Below are positions 22,886 to 34,300 of a stretch of DNA of 64,000 bases, one piece after another. Origin of the DNA: Blumeriella jaapii (Eukaryota; Ascomycota; Leotiomycetes; Helotiales; Drepanopezizaceae). Numbering within the stretch: the stretch's first letter is position 1; each line of letters starts with the position of its first letter. Under the pieces are notes generated by a model, which ran no database searches, was not told the origin of the DNA, and saw only the letters and a list, made by a program, of their open reading frames with translations. The DNA is taken from NCBI GenBank assembly GCA_009599575.1, contig VWND01000019.1, positions 366,001 through 430,000 of the forward strand. The letters run 5' to 3'. Made by a program: the position numbers and the translations under genes.

Positions 22886-23428
22886 ATGCCTTCATTGCTC
22901 CCCAAGAAGTTCCCCGCGCCTGTCGGTATGTCTGCCCATCGAGCCGCTCTTCATCCTGCTGTATCTGTCTGGCGAGCTGGTGCTGATGCAAGATCCTCTG
23001 CAGCGAAACCCATGATTCCCTTCTACGCTGCCGGTACGCCATTTGCCCATCACCCTTGGTCTCCCCCTTTTCCTTGCCCTGGAACGCTGTGCGGACAAGA
23101 TATGGCAGAGGGGTCGGTTGGATTAATGGGATTGTTGGTTGCAGGATGGGTTTGGATTGAATCGATTGATCAATTCATGCGCCACTACCTGATGTGATGA
23201 GTGGAAGAAGACGAAATGCCATGCTGACAGGACACAGGCCTCGTCATCCTCTACGGCGTCAACGCCGCGCAGAACGCCATGATGAACAGTACCTCCCCCT
23301 CATCTCTTACTTTCCAATTCCTATCTCCTTCGAGGTATTGTCATGCTGATTGATCGATGCGCCCAGGCGAGGAGTTCAAGAACGATCCGCGGAACCCAAA
23401 CGCGGGGAAGGCCCCGGAGAAGCATTAG
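22886..23428 (+). CDS. ATP18: ATP synthase subunit i/j (Atp18), four small exons
   Basis: Small membrane subunit of the mitochondrial F1Fo ATP synthase (yeast Atp18). Exons 22886-22925, 23004-23033, 23238-23288 and 23367-23428 join to 60 residues, every junction in phase 1. Introns are GTATGT..CAG (78 nt), GTACGC..CAG (204 nt) and GTACCT..CAG (78 nt). Exon 2 is only 30 nt. The N-terminus MPSLLPKKFPAPVAKPMIPF resembles the family start. The single membrane segment is FYAAGLVILYGVNAAQNAMM. The C-terminal signature EEFKNDPRNPNAGK matches the Atp18 pattern (T/S)xEFxNDPRNP. A gene finder relying on long frames would miss it. It is divergent from NIPSNAP, another mitochondrial gene. Confidence 0.9.
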
Positions 23429-24515
23429 ATGATTGCAGGGCGCGACGCAGCAGTGAAGGGGCGTGATGGATGAGCAAGCATGGGCGTGGAATGGGAAGAA
23501 AAACCGAGAGAAGCAGAGGGGCGCGGCGGGAAGTGTATCATATGGCATGGGATGCTGTCCGTCCCGGAATCTTACCTCATCGATGCGAGATGTGCTTGTT
23601 GCGGTGCGTGGTGATGTCTTCCCTCGCTCGTCGTGGAGGGGAGGGCGAAGCCTACGAGTGTAGTGCGCGGCTAGATGAAGGAGACGCTTCGTGTGGACGT
23701 GGATGGCGTATCCCCGCTAGAGGGAGTGTGAGTATAGATATACCGTCTCGATCTTGTCTCTCCCTCTCTCTCTCTCTCCTACGCTCTTCTCCCCGCCCTA
23801 CGTCGAGGGTAGGATGTGCATGTTCTTTCGGGGGGAGGGATTCGTGTTTGATGCCCGCTTCTACTGTGGAGTGGGGGGTTGGATGAGAAGAGAACAGAGG
23901 AACGAAGAGTCTGAGGTCTTCGTTCGGCTGAAGTGGAATCGGTGTCGGTGTTGGTGTGCATCTTTGCAGCTTTGCATTTTTGAATCTTTGCATCTCTGCA
24001 TTTTTGAATCTTTGCATTTCTGCATCTCTGCATCTTTGCATTGTGACATCTTTGCATCTTTGCATTGTGACATCTTTCTATCTCTCTATTTCCATTTCCA
24101 TTTCCATTCCATTCCATTCCCATTCCCATTCCATTTCCATTCCCCCAAAAGAACGTCCGTTCACTTAACGCACAGGTGCCAAGCAAGCTGAAATGTGTAT
24201 GAAAGAGTGGGCTCACCCAAGCCGGCTGGTAGAGTCGCACTTCTCGGGCGCTCAGTGCTTGACACCTGTACTCTCCGGTACTGTGGCATCTGCAGGCCGA
24301 GAAAGGTGCTAGCCGCGATGGATGACTTGGACAAGTCCACGGGTAGGAGCTCTGTTCCCTCCATTTCCCATCGTTCAAGCTGCCAGGCCGTCGAGCATTG
24401 GCATCACACGGCAATATCGAGGAGTGGAATGTGCCAGCCCGTCGTCAACGGCGTGGATCTCTTCCAGACGCCCTTGCCATGCCATGCCATGCCACCCACT
24501 CCGAGAAGAAGCCCC
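23429..24515. other. Convergent intergenic region with repeats
   Basis: Between the 3' ends of ATP18 and RRP40. No gene supported. Translations are dominated by CT repeats (23758-23782) and the array at 23963-24145. Confidence 0.55.
23963..24145. repeat. TTTGCATC-type and CATTTC-type repeats
   Basis: About 120 bp of TTTGCATC/TTTGAATC/CTGCATT units, ending in a CCATTTCCATTC array. They produce false Gln/Met/Arg-rich frames on the minus strand. Confidence 0.8.
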
Positions 24516-25301
24516 CTACAGATCCCTCGCCAGCTTCCTCGCCAGCTTCTTCTGCGCCTCGACATCCAAGCCCCTCTCGTCGGTCTCTTGGATGGCCTTC
24601 CCAATCGCCAGCGTGGCCTTCACGCTCTTGCTGTCCACCCACAGCTTCCCGTTCCGGCCGACGGCGATTTCGAAGGGCACGCCGGCGCCTCCCATCTCCT
24701 CCAAGACCACCAGATGGCCCTGCTCGGCGGGCCGGGACAGCATCAGTCGTCGCGCCATGCCGAGCGAGATGGTGAACAGCATGCCTCCCGTCAAGGGGCC
24801 CAGTCCCTCGCATTTGCCGGTGGAGGCAGACACGCATTCCAGCTCGGGGTCCATGTGCTTGTTGGCCAACGTCACCCGCGCGTACACGAGCGATCCGTAG
24901 CCCAGCTGCGGTCGGGTCTTCTTGGTTGCGCCTTCGAAGGAGAGCTGGGGAAGCGTGGCGTTGGGCGTGTAGTCACTCAGACTGGCATAGTAGACGTCCA
25001 CGGCCGATTTCTGGACCGTCGCAATGACGAGATCGCCCGGCGTCGGGATATACTAGACGTGCGTGTGTGAGCTGCCAGACCCCGAGCCGCGGAAGGGGGA
25101 TCATACGCGACCGCCGCGGAACTCGACCCAGACGGCGTTCTTCTTCGCCTCCGTACACAGCTGTCCTGCGACGGTGGGCGTGATGGTGCTGGGCGGGAGC
25201 AGTCGCAGTCCTGGGCCCAGCTTCAGCGGCAGTTTGGCGTGCGAGGGGAGGCTGTGAGGATCCAGCTGCTCGCCTGGAAGAACGTATGTCGGCGTCGCCA
25301 T
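24516..25301 (-). CDS. RRP40: Exosome complex component RRP40
   Basis: Cap subunit of the RNA exosome, the 3'-5' RNA processing and decay machine of nucleus and cytoplasm. On the minus strand, exons 25301-25107 and 25052-24516 join in phase 0 to 243 residues, close to yeast Rrp40 (240). The 54-nt intron has a GTATGA donor and CTAG acceptor. Exon 1 has the N-terminal domain pattern VLPGE and LKLGPGL, then NAVWVEFRGGR. Exon 2 starts YIPTPGDLVIATV in the S1-like domain and continues with LPQLSFEGATKKTRPQL. The KH-like domain begins YARVTLANKHMDPELECV, with the Rrp40-type GxNG turn in VGRNGKLWVD. The frame is intact. The gene is divergent from SSZ1. Confidence 0.92.
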
Positions 25302-25681
25302 GTCTGGCGGTGGTCTGCCTGTCGGGGAGCGGTGGTCTATCTGTCGTGCGGCGGTGGTCTGCCCGTGTGCCAGTGGTATGCCTGTCGTGTGCCAGTGCCT
25401 GTCGTGTGCCAGTGGTCTGCCTGTCGTGCGCCGGTGGTGCTGCTCGTTGGGGGACGGGGGAAAAGTGAAGTTATTCCCAAGACGCGGCGGAAGTTCTTCG
25501 CAGCCTTGCGTAAAGTGGGGCCCCGACGCTAAGACGGCTCCCGTGGGCGCTAGCGAATTTGTCGCTTCGTGTGGGCAGAAAAGTTTGGGAATAACCTCAT
25601 TCTTCCTCTCTCCCACATCTCTTCCCACATCGACCTCGAGAGCCCAGCACGCCGTCCTGCGCTGATCGACCATCGCTCACC
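25302..25681. promoter_or_regulatory. Bidirectional promoter between RRP40 and SSZ1
   Basis: Both start codons lie within 380 bp. The RRP40 side (25312-25440) contains a degenerate GC-rich repeat built on GGTCTGCCTGTCGTGTGCCAGT. The SSZ1 side is C/T-rich just before the ATG. Confidence 0.6.
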
Positions 25682-27509
25682 ATGTCTGCTGAAGGAAGCC
25701 CGAGCACCGGCGCACCGCCAGCAGAGCGGCACGCCATCGGCATCGCGTTCGGAAACTCGAACAGCTCGATCGCCTACACCACCAGCGAGGACAAGGCCGA
25801 GGTTATCGCCAACGAGGACGGAGGTACGTGGTCGAGAGCCGCTGCGGCGATGGAGGCCGCCGCTGATTGAATTGGCAGACCGTCAGATCCCATCCATCTT
25901 GTCCTATGTGGCCGGAGAGGAATACAACGGCCAGCAAGCCAAAGCGCAGCTGGTCCGCAACAGCACGAACACCGTCGCATACTTCCGAGACTACTTGGGA
26001 CAAGAGTAGGCGCTGCTTGGCCTCTGGCCGTCTCCAGCCATTCATTGACGGTGGGAATAGTTTCAAGTCGATAGACCCCACCCACAGCCACGCCTCTGCC
26101 CACCCCGAAGCCCACGGCGACACGATCGCGTTCAAGATCCGCGACCAGGAGAGCGACGAGGCGTCGACGGTGACGGTCTCGGAGGTGGCCACGCGCCATC
26201 TTCGTCGTCTCGCCCAGTCGGCCTCGGACTACACGGGCAAGCAGGTCAATTCGGCCGTCATCACCATTCCCACCGACTTCAGCGAGAAGCAGAAGGCCGC
26301 CTTGACGAGGGCCGCGACCGACGCCGGGCTCGAGGTGCTGCAGCTCATCCACGAGCCCGTGGCGGCCCTTCTCGCCTACGATGCCCGTCCCGAGTCGCGG
26401 ATTGCGGACAAGATGGTGGTTGTGGCCGACCTGGGGGGCACCCGATCCGACGTGGCCGTCATCGCGTCCCGAGGGGGCATGTACACCATTCTGGCCACCG
26501 CGCACGACTACGACACGGCCGGCGTGCACCTGGACCAGGTGCTGCAAGACCATTTCGCCAAGGAGTTCATCAAGTGGAACACGACCGATCCGCGCGCGAA
26601 CGGCCGCAGTCTGGCCAAGCTGAAGCTGGAATCCGAGGCGACGAAGCGCGCGCTCAGCATCGGCACCAACGCCAACTTCAGCGTCGAGAGCTTGGCCGAG
26701 GGGGCCGATTTCTCCTCCACCATCAACCGGCTGCGCTACGAGACCATCGCCCGCAAGGTGTTGGAGGGCTCAACCGTCTCATCGAGGGCGTGGTCCGCAA
26801 GGCCGGTCTGGACGTGCTGGACATTGACGAAGTCATCCTGTCCGGGGGGACGGCGCACACCCCCAAGATCGCCGCGAACATGGCCCACATCTTCCCCTCG
26901 TCCACCACCATCCTCGCGCCCTCCACCACGCCGACGGCCATCAACCCGGCCGAGCTCCAAGCGCGAGGAGCTGCTCTCCAAGCCAGTCTGATCCAGGAGT
27001 ACGAGAAGGAAGACATTGAGCAATCCACCCACGCCGCCGTCACCACCGTCAAGCACCTCAGCCGCGCTCTCGGCGTCTTGGCCATCAGCGAGGATGTCAG
27101 CAAGGGCGTCTTCATCCCCATAGTCTCGGCCGAGACGGCCGTGCCGGCGCGCCGCGCCATCCACATCAACGCGCCCAAGGAGGGCGGCGATGTCCTGATC
27201 AAGGTGGTCGAGGGCGCGTCCACGATCAAGGTGTCCAAGGCCGAGGTCAAGCCCAAGACGCGCAGCGCGAAAGACGGCAGCGACGACGACGACGAGGACA
27301 GCGACGACGACAGCGACGAGGAGCCCGAGGACATCCGGGAGAAGGTCTGGAAGGTCGGCAACGTGCTCGCCGAGGCGGGCATCAAGGGCGTGACGAAGGG
27401 CGGCAAGGTCGAGGTCATGATCAACTTTGCGGGCGATGCGGCGGTCACCATCACGTGTCGGGAAGTGGGCGGGAAGGGAGGCGTCCGGGGCGGCCTCAGC
27501 GCGCCGTAG
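25682..27509 (+). CDS. SSZ1: Hsp70-like ribosome-associated chaperone Ssz1; one-base frameshift in the assembly
   Basis: Atypical Hsp70 that forms the ribosome-associated complex with the J-protein Zuo1 and stimulates Ssb on nascent chains. Exons are 25682-25823, 25879-26005 and 26061-27509, with introns of 55 nt each (GTACGT..CAG and GTAGGC..TAG). With one base restored the length is 572 residues. Nucleotide-binding features are IGIAFGNSNSSIAYT, then ATRHLRRLAQSASDYTG, the phosphate-2 segment VVVADLGGTRSDVAV and the adenosine segment EVILSGGTAHTPKIAANM. EKEDIEQSTHAAVT begins the short C-terminal part. An acidic Asp/Ser tract (about residues 500-520) precedes REKVWKVGNVLAEAGIKG. The frame slips at about 26769, where GAGGGCTC should read GAGGGCCTC. 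Conservation on both sides argues for an assembly error. Confidence 0.93.
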
Positions 27510-27628
27510 ACGCCTTTCGCACGTTGGCGTGTTGTGTATCTGCCCTGAGGGAGGGGGGTGCGTCTCATCTCGTCTTTCTGGCTGCGATGGGGATCTCGGG
27601 GTTCGATAGCTCGCTGTCATGTCATGAG

Positions 27629-27725
27629 CAGGAGAGGGGGGGTGGGGAGGGAGAGGGAGGGAGGGAGAGAGAGAGAGAGTGTGTGTGTGTATGTGTGTGT
27701 GTGTATGTGTGTGTGTGTGTGTGTG
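27629..27725. repeat. GGGA/GA then TG microsatellite
   Basis: A purine block of GGGAG/GA units runs into TGTGTGTATG units just downstream of SSZ1, in its 3' flank. Confidence 0.85.
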
Positions 27726-28060
27726 CGGCGCGCATTATGTGTATACACTTAGACTATCGCGACGACTCTGGCAGACAGGTGTGTCGGTCAGTCACACGTA
27801 GAAAAAAGCAAAGAACTTTCCGCACGTCTGTCTGTAGCAGCTGCGCCGTCCATCTGGCGATGTGACGTTGCGTATTGAATTGGGCTACGTCCAGAGCGAG
27901 GTATGGCCAGGGCGTGGGGGAAAAGACTGGCTATCATCACAACACACAACACCACGAGAGTGTTGACTGTTGACTTTCAGACGCTGCTGGGCCTCGCTAG
28001 AGACAGTCGTGGCGTTTGCACCAGCCACTGTGGCGCTACCGCCGTGTTTACTTCCATCCC

Positions 28061-28172
28061 GCTTCGCTTCGCTTCGCTTCACTCACTTCACTTCACTTCA
28101 CTTCACTCCCTTCTCTTCACTCCCTTCTCTTCACTCACTTCCACGCACTCCCTTCACTTCACTTCAACCTCT
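28061..28172. repeat. CTTCA pentamer-type repeat upstream of the 2EXR gene
   Basis: Units of GCTTC, then CACTT/CTTCA and CCCTTCTCTTCA, form a C/T-rich tract ending about 40 bp before the start codon. Pyrimidine tracts like this are common in fungal core promoters. Confidence 0.8.
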
Positions 28173-28211
28173 CGCGCCTCAACCGCTCCGGCCCATGATC
28201 CTCTGGCTTCC

Positions 28212-29068
28212 ATGGCCGTCGGAATCAGCATGTCCGAAGCAGCCGCAGGCACCTTCACCCGCTTTCCCTCCCTCCCGGCCGAGCTCCGGCTCCTCGTCTG
28301 GCTCCACGCCCTCGAACCGCGCATCATCCCCCTCCAATGCCAGATCCAATGTGCGCCCAACCGCCCCGGCACCTTTCTCTACCACTCCTTTCTCGAGCCC
28401 GCGCGCGACGGCCGCGGCGCGCGTCCGGCGTCTGCCATCGACATCCGCGTGCACTTCTCCGCGGCGCGCGCCATCGCGCCGGTGCCCGCGCTGCAGGTCT
28501 GTCGCGAGAGCCGCTGCGTGGCCGTCCAGCACGGCTACCGGGCGTGGCCGCTGCGCGACGAGTTCGGCAACACGCGCGACGTGATGTGGAGCGCGCGCCT
28601 GGACACCGTGTCGCTGGCCACGCCGTACCGGCCGCTGATCCCCGTTTCTACGGCGAGCTGCTCCGGAGGCAGTTCCCGCGCGAGGCGGCCCGCGTGCGGA
28701 GGCTGGCCGTCCCCGTCGAGAGCTGGCATCCGAAGCACCGCGAGCGCGGCGAGGTCGCCGCCTGCTGGGCCGGCTACGCCTGCTTGGAGACGATGGTCGT
28801 CGTGCTGGCGGGCGCGCTGAAGGGCGAGGGCGCTGCCACGCTCCTCGACCGCGGGACCTGCCGTGATCTCGCAGAGATGGTGCGCGGCTTGCACGCGCTG
28901 GTGGCGCGCTGGCCGGAGAAGCGGTGGAAAGCGCCCGACGTGGTGCTGGTTCGCGGCGAGACGAGTATACTGCAAGCCGAGGAGAAGGAGATGCTGGTGG
29001 ACTGTGATTCGTGCTCGATGGGCCTCGAGGGCTGCCCGGTCGTCGCCGTGCGCCACGTCTCGGCTTGA
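28212..29068 (+). CDS. 2EXR-domain protein; one-base frameshift in the assembly
   Basis: Fungal protein of the 2EXR type, a family expanded in Pezizomycotina and without a known biochemical role. The ATG at 28212 (TTCCATGG) begins a 285-residue product once one base is restored. Another ATG lies six codons later. The family opening is FTRFPSLPAELRLLVWLHAL with EPRIIPL, followed by the characteristic VPALQVCRESRCVAVQHGY. The central part (DVMWSARLDTVSLATPYRPLIP) is followed at about 28643 by a frame slip. CCCCGTTTC should read CCCCCGTTTC, after which FYGELLRRQFPREAARVRRLAVPVE continues in the next frame. Ends at TGA 29066-29068. No intron is needed. GC-rich codon use is typical of the genes here. 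Confidence 0.8.
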
Positions 29069-29138
29069 GTTGCACGACGTGTGTACGTTGCTGTTGTGGA
29101 CGCTGCTACACTACACTGGGCCATCTCCCGTTCTCTGC

Positions 29139-29142
<4 letters not shown>

Positions 29143-29213
<71 letters not shown>
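29143..29213. repeat. CT then CA microsatellite
   Basis: A CT run interrupted by one G is followed by a run of about 17 CA units, in the 3' flank of the 2EXR gene. Confidence 0.9.
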
Positions 29214-29215
<2 letters not shown>

Positions 29216-29674
29216 TCCCTGATTCCCGCTGTACTTTCACCTCTGCAACAGCTCGACACAATCGTCTACTCCTGGCCCTTCCAGAGTCCAGCCTAGCGCC
29301 AGTACCCGCGTGAGGTTGACGACACCCGCCTTCGACGCATGCTACGGACACAAGCCGTCGTCGCCGTCCACGCCGCCCGTGCTTTCCACCGTCATCTCAC
29401 GATTGTGCCCCCGCCTTGCTGCTGCATGCGCAGGATGGCGGCGTGGCAGAGGCAGAACGTCGCGCTAGGGTTGGCGTTGACGGTGGATGGCCTGGAAGTC
29501 GGCGAGGAGCAGGGCAGTCTTTCCCACGGAGCTCCAGAGGACGGCGAGACGGCCGACGCGTTAGACACAGGCTTCGTCTGCGTCTGAGCAGACCCTGGCG
29601 TCGCTCGTTGTATGTACGGCATCGGGGCCGTGTCAGCAAGCGGCCTGGCGGGATGGAGCAAGTCTTGAGGTGTC

Positions 29675-30054
29675 ACCAACAGGAATGGGCCCAACTCAAG
29701 AGAAAGACGACGCGCCCTGTTCGATACGTGCCATTGCACTTTGCACGGCTACGCTCGGCTCGTGGCTCTCGCTGGCTTGGTGTTGAGGCCCGCTTCCTGG
29801 CGGTCGGGGATGGAGACTGGGCGCTTTCGGCGAGGATGGGCTTGAGCTTCACAGATGTCTCCCCGAGCCCGGGGCTGCCTCCAGTGACGAGGACGACCTC
29901 TCTCCCCGCGGATCTTGGGGAGTTCACGGCTGCGGATTAGAGCGAGGGCTACGGTAGAGGCGAGGAGGAGGAGGATGTCTGATGACAGTGTTGCTCTGAT
30001 GACAGTGGCCCGAGCCGCGCAACGCAAAGCGGGAGATTCCATAACGGGATACAT
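29675..30054 (-). pseudogene. Degraded fragment resembling the N-terminus of a short-chain dehydrogenase
   Basis: On the minus strand an ATG at 30054 opens a frame with a hydrophobic segment (ILLLLASTVALALI) and then LPKIRGE. One frame away the reading continues as REVVLVTGGSPGLGE, which fits the TGxxxGxG cofactor loop of short-chain dehydrogenases preceded by a membrane segment. A one-base excess in a G run at about 29905 would explain the switch. After that the fold is no longer recognisable, and a possible second strand (VSIPDRQE) sits in yet another frame. There is no catalytic YxxxK region. I read it as a broken and truncated gene, but the similarity is short. The transposon island starts within about 25 bp of its start codon. 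Confidence 0.35.
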
Positions 30055-30058
30055 ACAT

Positions 30059-30597
30059 ACCTACCTTACCGGAACACGCTGGTTTGCATAAATCGTATAG
30101 AAACGGTTTAATATTTTTAAACCGTGTAGTAATCGTGTAGGATTTTTAAACCGTGTAGAATACGTTTAGCGAAGGTTTGAAACATGCCTTATTATATGCC
30201 TGAGGCATATACTACCAAAGCTCCACCCAGGCCCCACAGCCCCATATATTTTTCATATGCCTGAGGCAAAAGACCCATATAAATAAGGCTTAAAGATCAC
30301 GTGAATACACGTGATAGCGTAGCTGCGCTAAGCCTACGCTAAATCAAGCTTCTACAAATAAGTTTTTTACTTCCGATAGCTAACGACCAAACTCTATCGC
30401 AATACAACATACAATTGTTACAACGTTTCAACTTCGTATTTATTTTATACAATCTTTTTTAATAAAACTAAATATCAGTTTATCAATTCGGCGGCGTTAA
30501 TCAGATATTTTCTTTTTTTTTCAATAACGTTTTTCGCTAACTTATACTATTTTTATACGTTCGCTATTTGTTTTCCAGCTTACGTATCGTTACACGG
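30059..30597. mobile_element. Left arm of a TIR-like host element
   Basis: Begins with TACCTACCTTA and GCTGGTTTGCATAAATCG, which match the reverse complement of the right end (51518-51470). Several copies of AAACCGTGTAG follow at 30098-30170, and the same motif appears inverted at the right end. Inside are two perfect or near-perfect palindromes: ATATGCCTGAGGCATAT near 30196 with a second GCCTGAGGC near 30261, and ATCACGTG..CACGTGAT near 30297. No transposase is visible. Confidence 0.5.
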
Positions 30598-31010
30598 TGT
30601 AAGGATTGAAAGGCAGGGAAACATTAGTTCAAACAATAGAGCTCAGATAAAGTTGGATTAATAGTCAAATTGATTTCTATCTTTTACATTTCTAGTAGAA
30701 GGCGTGTATAAATACAAAAGGAGGGATGGAGCCCTCGTAAAAAGTATTTTCTAAGAAACCAGGCGAGCCTTATTTAATATGCTTTTCCAGCCCTTATCCC
30801 GACCTTTTTTCATTTTTTTTAATATAATTTTAATAACTGGTTTTTTAGCAATTATTTTTATAAAATATTTTACTTAAATATTATTTCTAGCTTTTATAAT
30901 ATTATCCGGCCTCTACGGCCTATCCGCAAAAGGTATTATTCGAGGATTAGTAAAAAGCAAAGAGTTTTGGCGGATTATTTGATTTATACACGTAATATTA
31001 GTTTTTGATA
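30598..31010 (-). repeat. 3' LTR of gypsy element 1
   Basis: 413 bp, matching 37549-37961. Starts TGTAAGGATTGAAAGGCAGGG and ends TTTTTGATA, the counterpart of TTTCTGACA in the other copy. Preceded by the target duplication CACGG (30593-30597). Mutations relative to the other LTR are nearly all C-to-T or G-to-A. Confidence 0.85.
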
Positions 31011-31266
31011 TTATTTCTTTTTCTAAACCTTTGATTTCCAAAAGCGATTGATTTTTTTATGCGTATGCTTTCGTATATAGCGTGCGTTACGCTTTCGAAA
31101 TAACGTACGGTTTTTTTCGCTTTCGGTCGTAAATTATAATTGTTTCGTCCGCTTTTGGTCGTGAATTATAGCTGTTCTGCTGTTTTGTTTTTTTTGTTTT
31201 CGGTAGCGTTCGTATTTTCGTTTTAAAAAAGCTTTTTTTTTTAAAATGGCCGCTATTTTTTTGCTT

Positions 31267-31302
<36 letters not shown>

Positions 31303-34300
31303 CAGCTTTTTTTTATTTTAATTAATTGCTTTTCGCCGCGTTCGCCGCGAACTTTCAAAATACTTTTGATTTTTATTTGCTTTCGATGCGTCCGCTTAAT
31401 TTTACGCGAAAGTATTACAGCGGACTTTTTGCTTTTTTGCGTTTTCGAGCTTTTTAGCGTAAAATGCAACCGTTGCAAAGCTTCGCATATTTAATGTTTT
31501 TCTGTAAGTTTTTTAAATTTTTATTCGGATTCGCTTTTAATTAATTACAAATTTTTATCGCACGCGCTATCGAAGCGTAAATACTTTTCGCGAGCCTTAA
31601 CGATTTTATAAATCGTTTCGATGCTGCCACCGCCGCTGCTGTTTTTTTTTTTTTTATTACCGAAGCCAAAGCTTTTGCTAAAACTTTTATCGATTTTATT
31701 ATTTACGACGCTTATATAAATCGTTTAAAAAAAAATAACGCTTCGGCTTTTATAATAATCGAAGGTCGTGCGAATCGCGCCGCGGTTCGGGCTACCGCCG
31801 CTGCTATTGCGTCCGTTTTTGCCGGTTTGGCGGCTGCTGCTGTTTTAAAAGCTTTGGCTGCGCCGGCTTTTTTTTTTAACGACGCTAATATAAAACGTAT
31901 TTTCCGACGTTTCGAAAACGTCGTTCGGATTTATTCTGATTAATTAAATTAAATTTTGAATTTTTACGAAAATATCGTAATTGCAATTTAATATTCGATT
32001 ACGGCTATCGTAAAAGCTTTAATTGGAATAAATCGAATATTTTGCGAATTCGTTTAATATTAATTCTTTTTAATTTGCCGCTGTTTTTAAATCTGAAAAA
32101 AATAGCGATAAAAATAAAAAAAAAAATAACGATAAAAATAAATTAACTTAGCGAAAGTTTTAAGGTTTTTTAAATATTTTTTTTTTTTTTTTTTTGTTTT
32201 TACGGCGCGCATTCGTTATTGTTTCGTTGCTATTATTTATCGTATTTTTTCAAATATTTTTTTATAATTTTTTTTGCGTTCGTAAAATAGTTTTTTAGCT
32301 TTTAAAAGTTTTCGCTTAATAAATAGCTTTTTTATCGCATTAAGTAATATCGGCTTTTTTTTATATTTTTGTAAGCTTGTATTAATTTGATTTCGTATTT
32401 TTTTGATTTTTAAAATTTTATTATATTATTTTTCGGCTCGATATCGTTCCGATTTTGCCAAGGTTTTAATAGGAAAACGTAAAAGGTATCGTAAATACGA
32501 TATTAAAAAAGAAGCTCGAATTAGTAAGCTTGGCCGTGCTCGTATATAATTCGTTTAATTTTAAAAAGCTTTAGATATTTATTTAAAAGTTTTCGAAAAA
32601 ATCGCAGCTATCGAAGGTTTTTGATCGATAATAATATTTTATCGCTTATTTGAAATTTAATTTTTTTGTGTTTAGCGTCGTAAAACCTTTTATGGTTCGC
32701 GTTGGCTTTTTTTAGCTTTTTATTAAATATTTTTTTTTTTTTTTGTAATATTTTAATTTGTTTTTTCGCTAACGGTATTTTTTTTTTTACGACGTCGCTT
32801 TCGACGTTGCTGCCAAGTTTTGAATAAAAGCCGTACAGCATGCGAAAAAAAGTAGAATTCGTAAAAGCGTATATCGAATTATTATACGTAAATTCGGCTA
32901 AAACAAGCTTTGTAGCTTAATCGTTTTGTCGATAATCGCAATACGTGCGAAAATAGAATTTTAAAACTTGATTTTAACGTTTCGTTTGGCTATCGGTCTG
33001 AAAATAAAAAGCGGTGTTTAATCGACGTCGTATTTGTAAATGAAATATTATTAAAAACCAGAATTTATTAGTAAAAACTGATCTTTTGTTTGTAATAATT
33101 CTTTTAAAGCAGTTAAAATTTTTATAAACGTATTATATAAATATTTTAGCCAAATCTAAAGCTGAAATCGTTTTTTATATCGGTATATATTTCGATAGCT
33201 TCGTATATCGGTTTATTATAACGAATATCGAATCGTAAATACAATTTCGTTTTTTGCTAAAAAGTAGATTCGTAATAAAATTTATAATTATTTTTTTCTA
33301 AAGTTTCGTAAAAGTCGAAAAAAAGGCTAATTCGTTATAAAATCGGTGCTTTTTAAGCTTGCTTTTTTAGTATTTTTTATACGTATTAACGTAACGCTTT
33401 ACGTCGCTTCGTAAATCAGGCCAAAAATACTTTTTTTCGACCAGTTTTAGCGTTCGCCGAAAGTTTTAATAGCCGGCGGTCGAGTCGTCGTAATTAATTT
33501 TTAATATTTCGCTTTTAATAACGCTTTTATTCGGAATATACGCACGTTTTTTGTAACGTAATAATTTATTTTGGCTTATACGCTAATATTTTTCGGATCC
33601 GGCTCGATTGCTTTGCGAAGCCGATTCGTACGTTTTTTATAATATAAAAAAATTAAATTTTTATAATTTAAAAATAGTTTTGTAAATCGGTTTTGTTAGC
33701 TTGTTATTAGCCGTTTCGAATTATAATAATATAGCGGCTACGCTTCGTAATATATATTATTTGCAATTAATAATATTAGCAAAAAATAGTCCGGCGAAAA
33801 AGCTTTTTATTTGGCTTTTTCCCGCTTGCTTTTTACTTTTTGATTCCGTTAATAAAAGCTTCGAATATTTATCGGCGCGAAATAATTTATGTTCCGATTT
33901 TAAACGTGTTTTTATTACGAAAAACATTTTAAAATTTCTTAAATAAGCTAATTTTAGCTTACGATATAGCGTAGGCAGCTGCTTATTATTTTTTTTTAAA
34001 TCTTTTTTTAAATTTGGCCGGCGGGAAAAACTATTCGCCGGATTAAAAACTTTTATTTTATATTCGATTGCAAAATCGTATTTAGCTAGTTCGTCGGCCT
34101 ATTTCGCTTAGCGTTCGTTTAAACGTTTTTTCGTAAAAAAGTATTTCAAATTATAATAATTTGTACGTATAATAATAACGTCGAAAACGCTACGTAAATA
34201 TTGGCTTTATTATTTAAAAGCGTAAATTATAGCTATTAGTTTAGCGTCGTAAACTTCGTATTTTTGTTTTATAAAAAAAAGCTTTTTCGAATAATATGCG

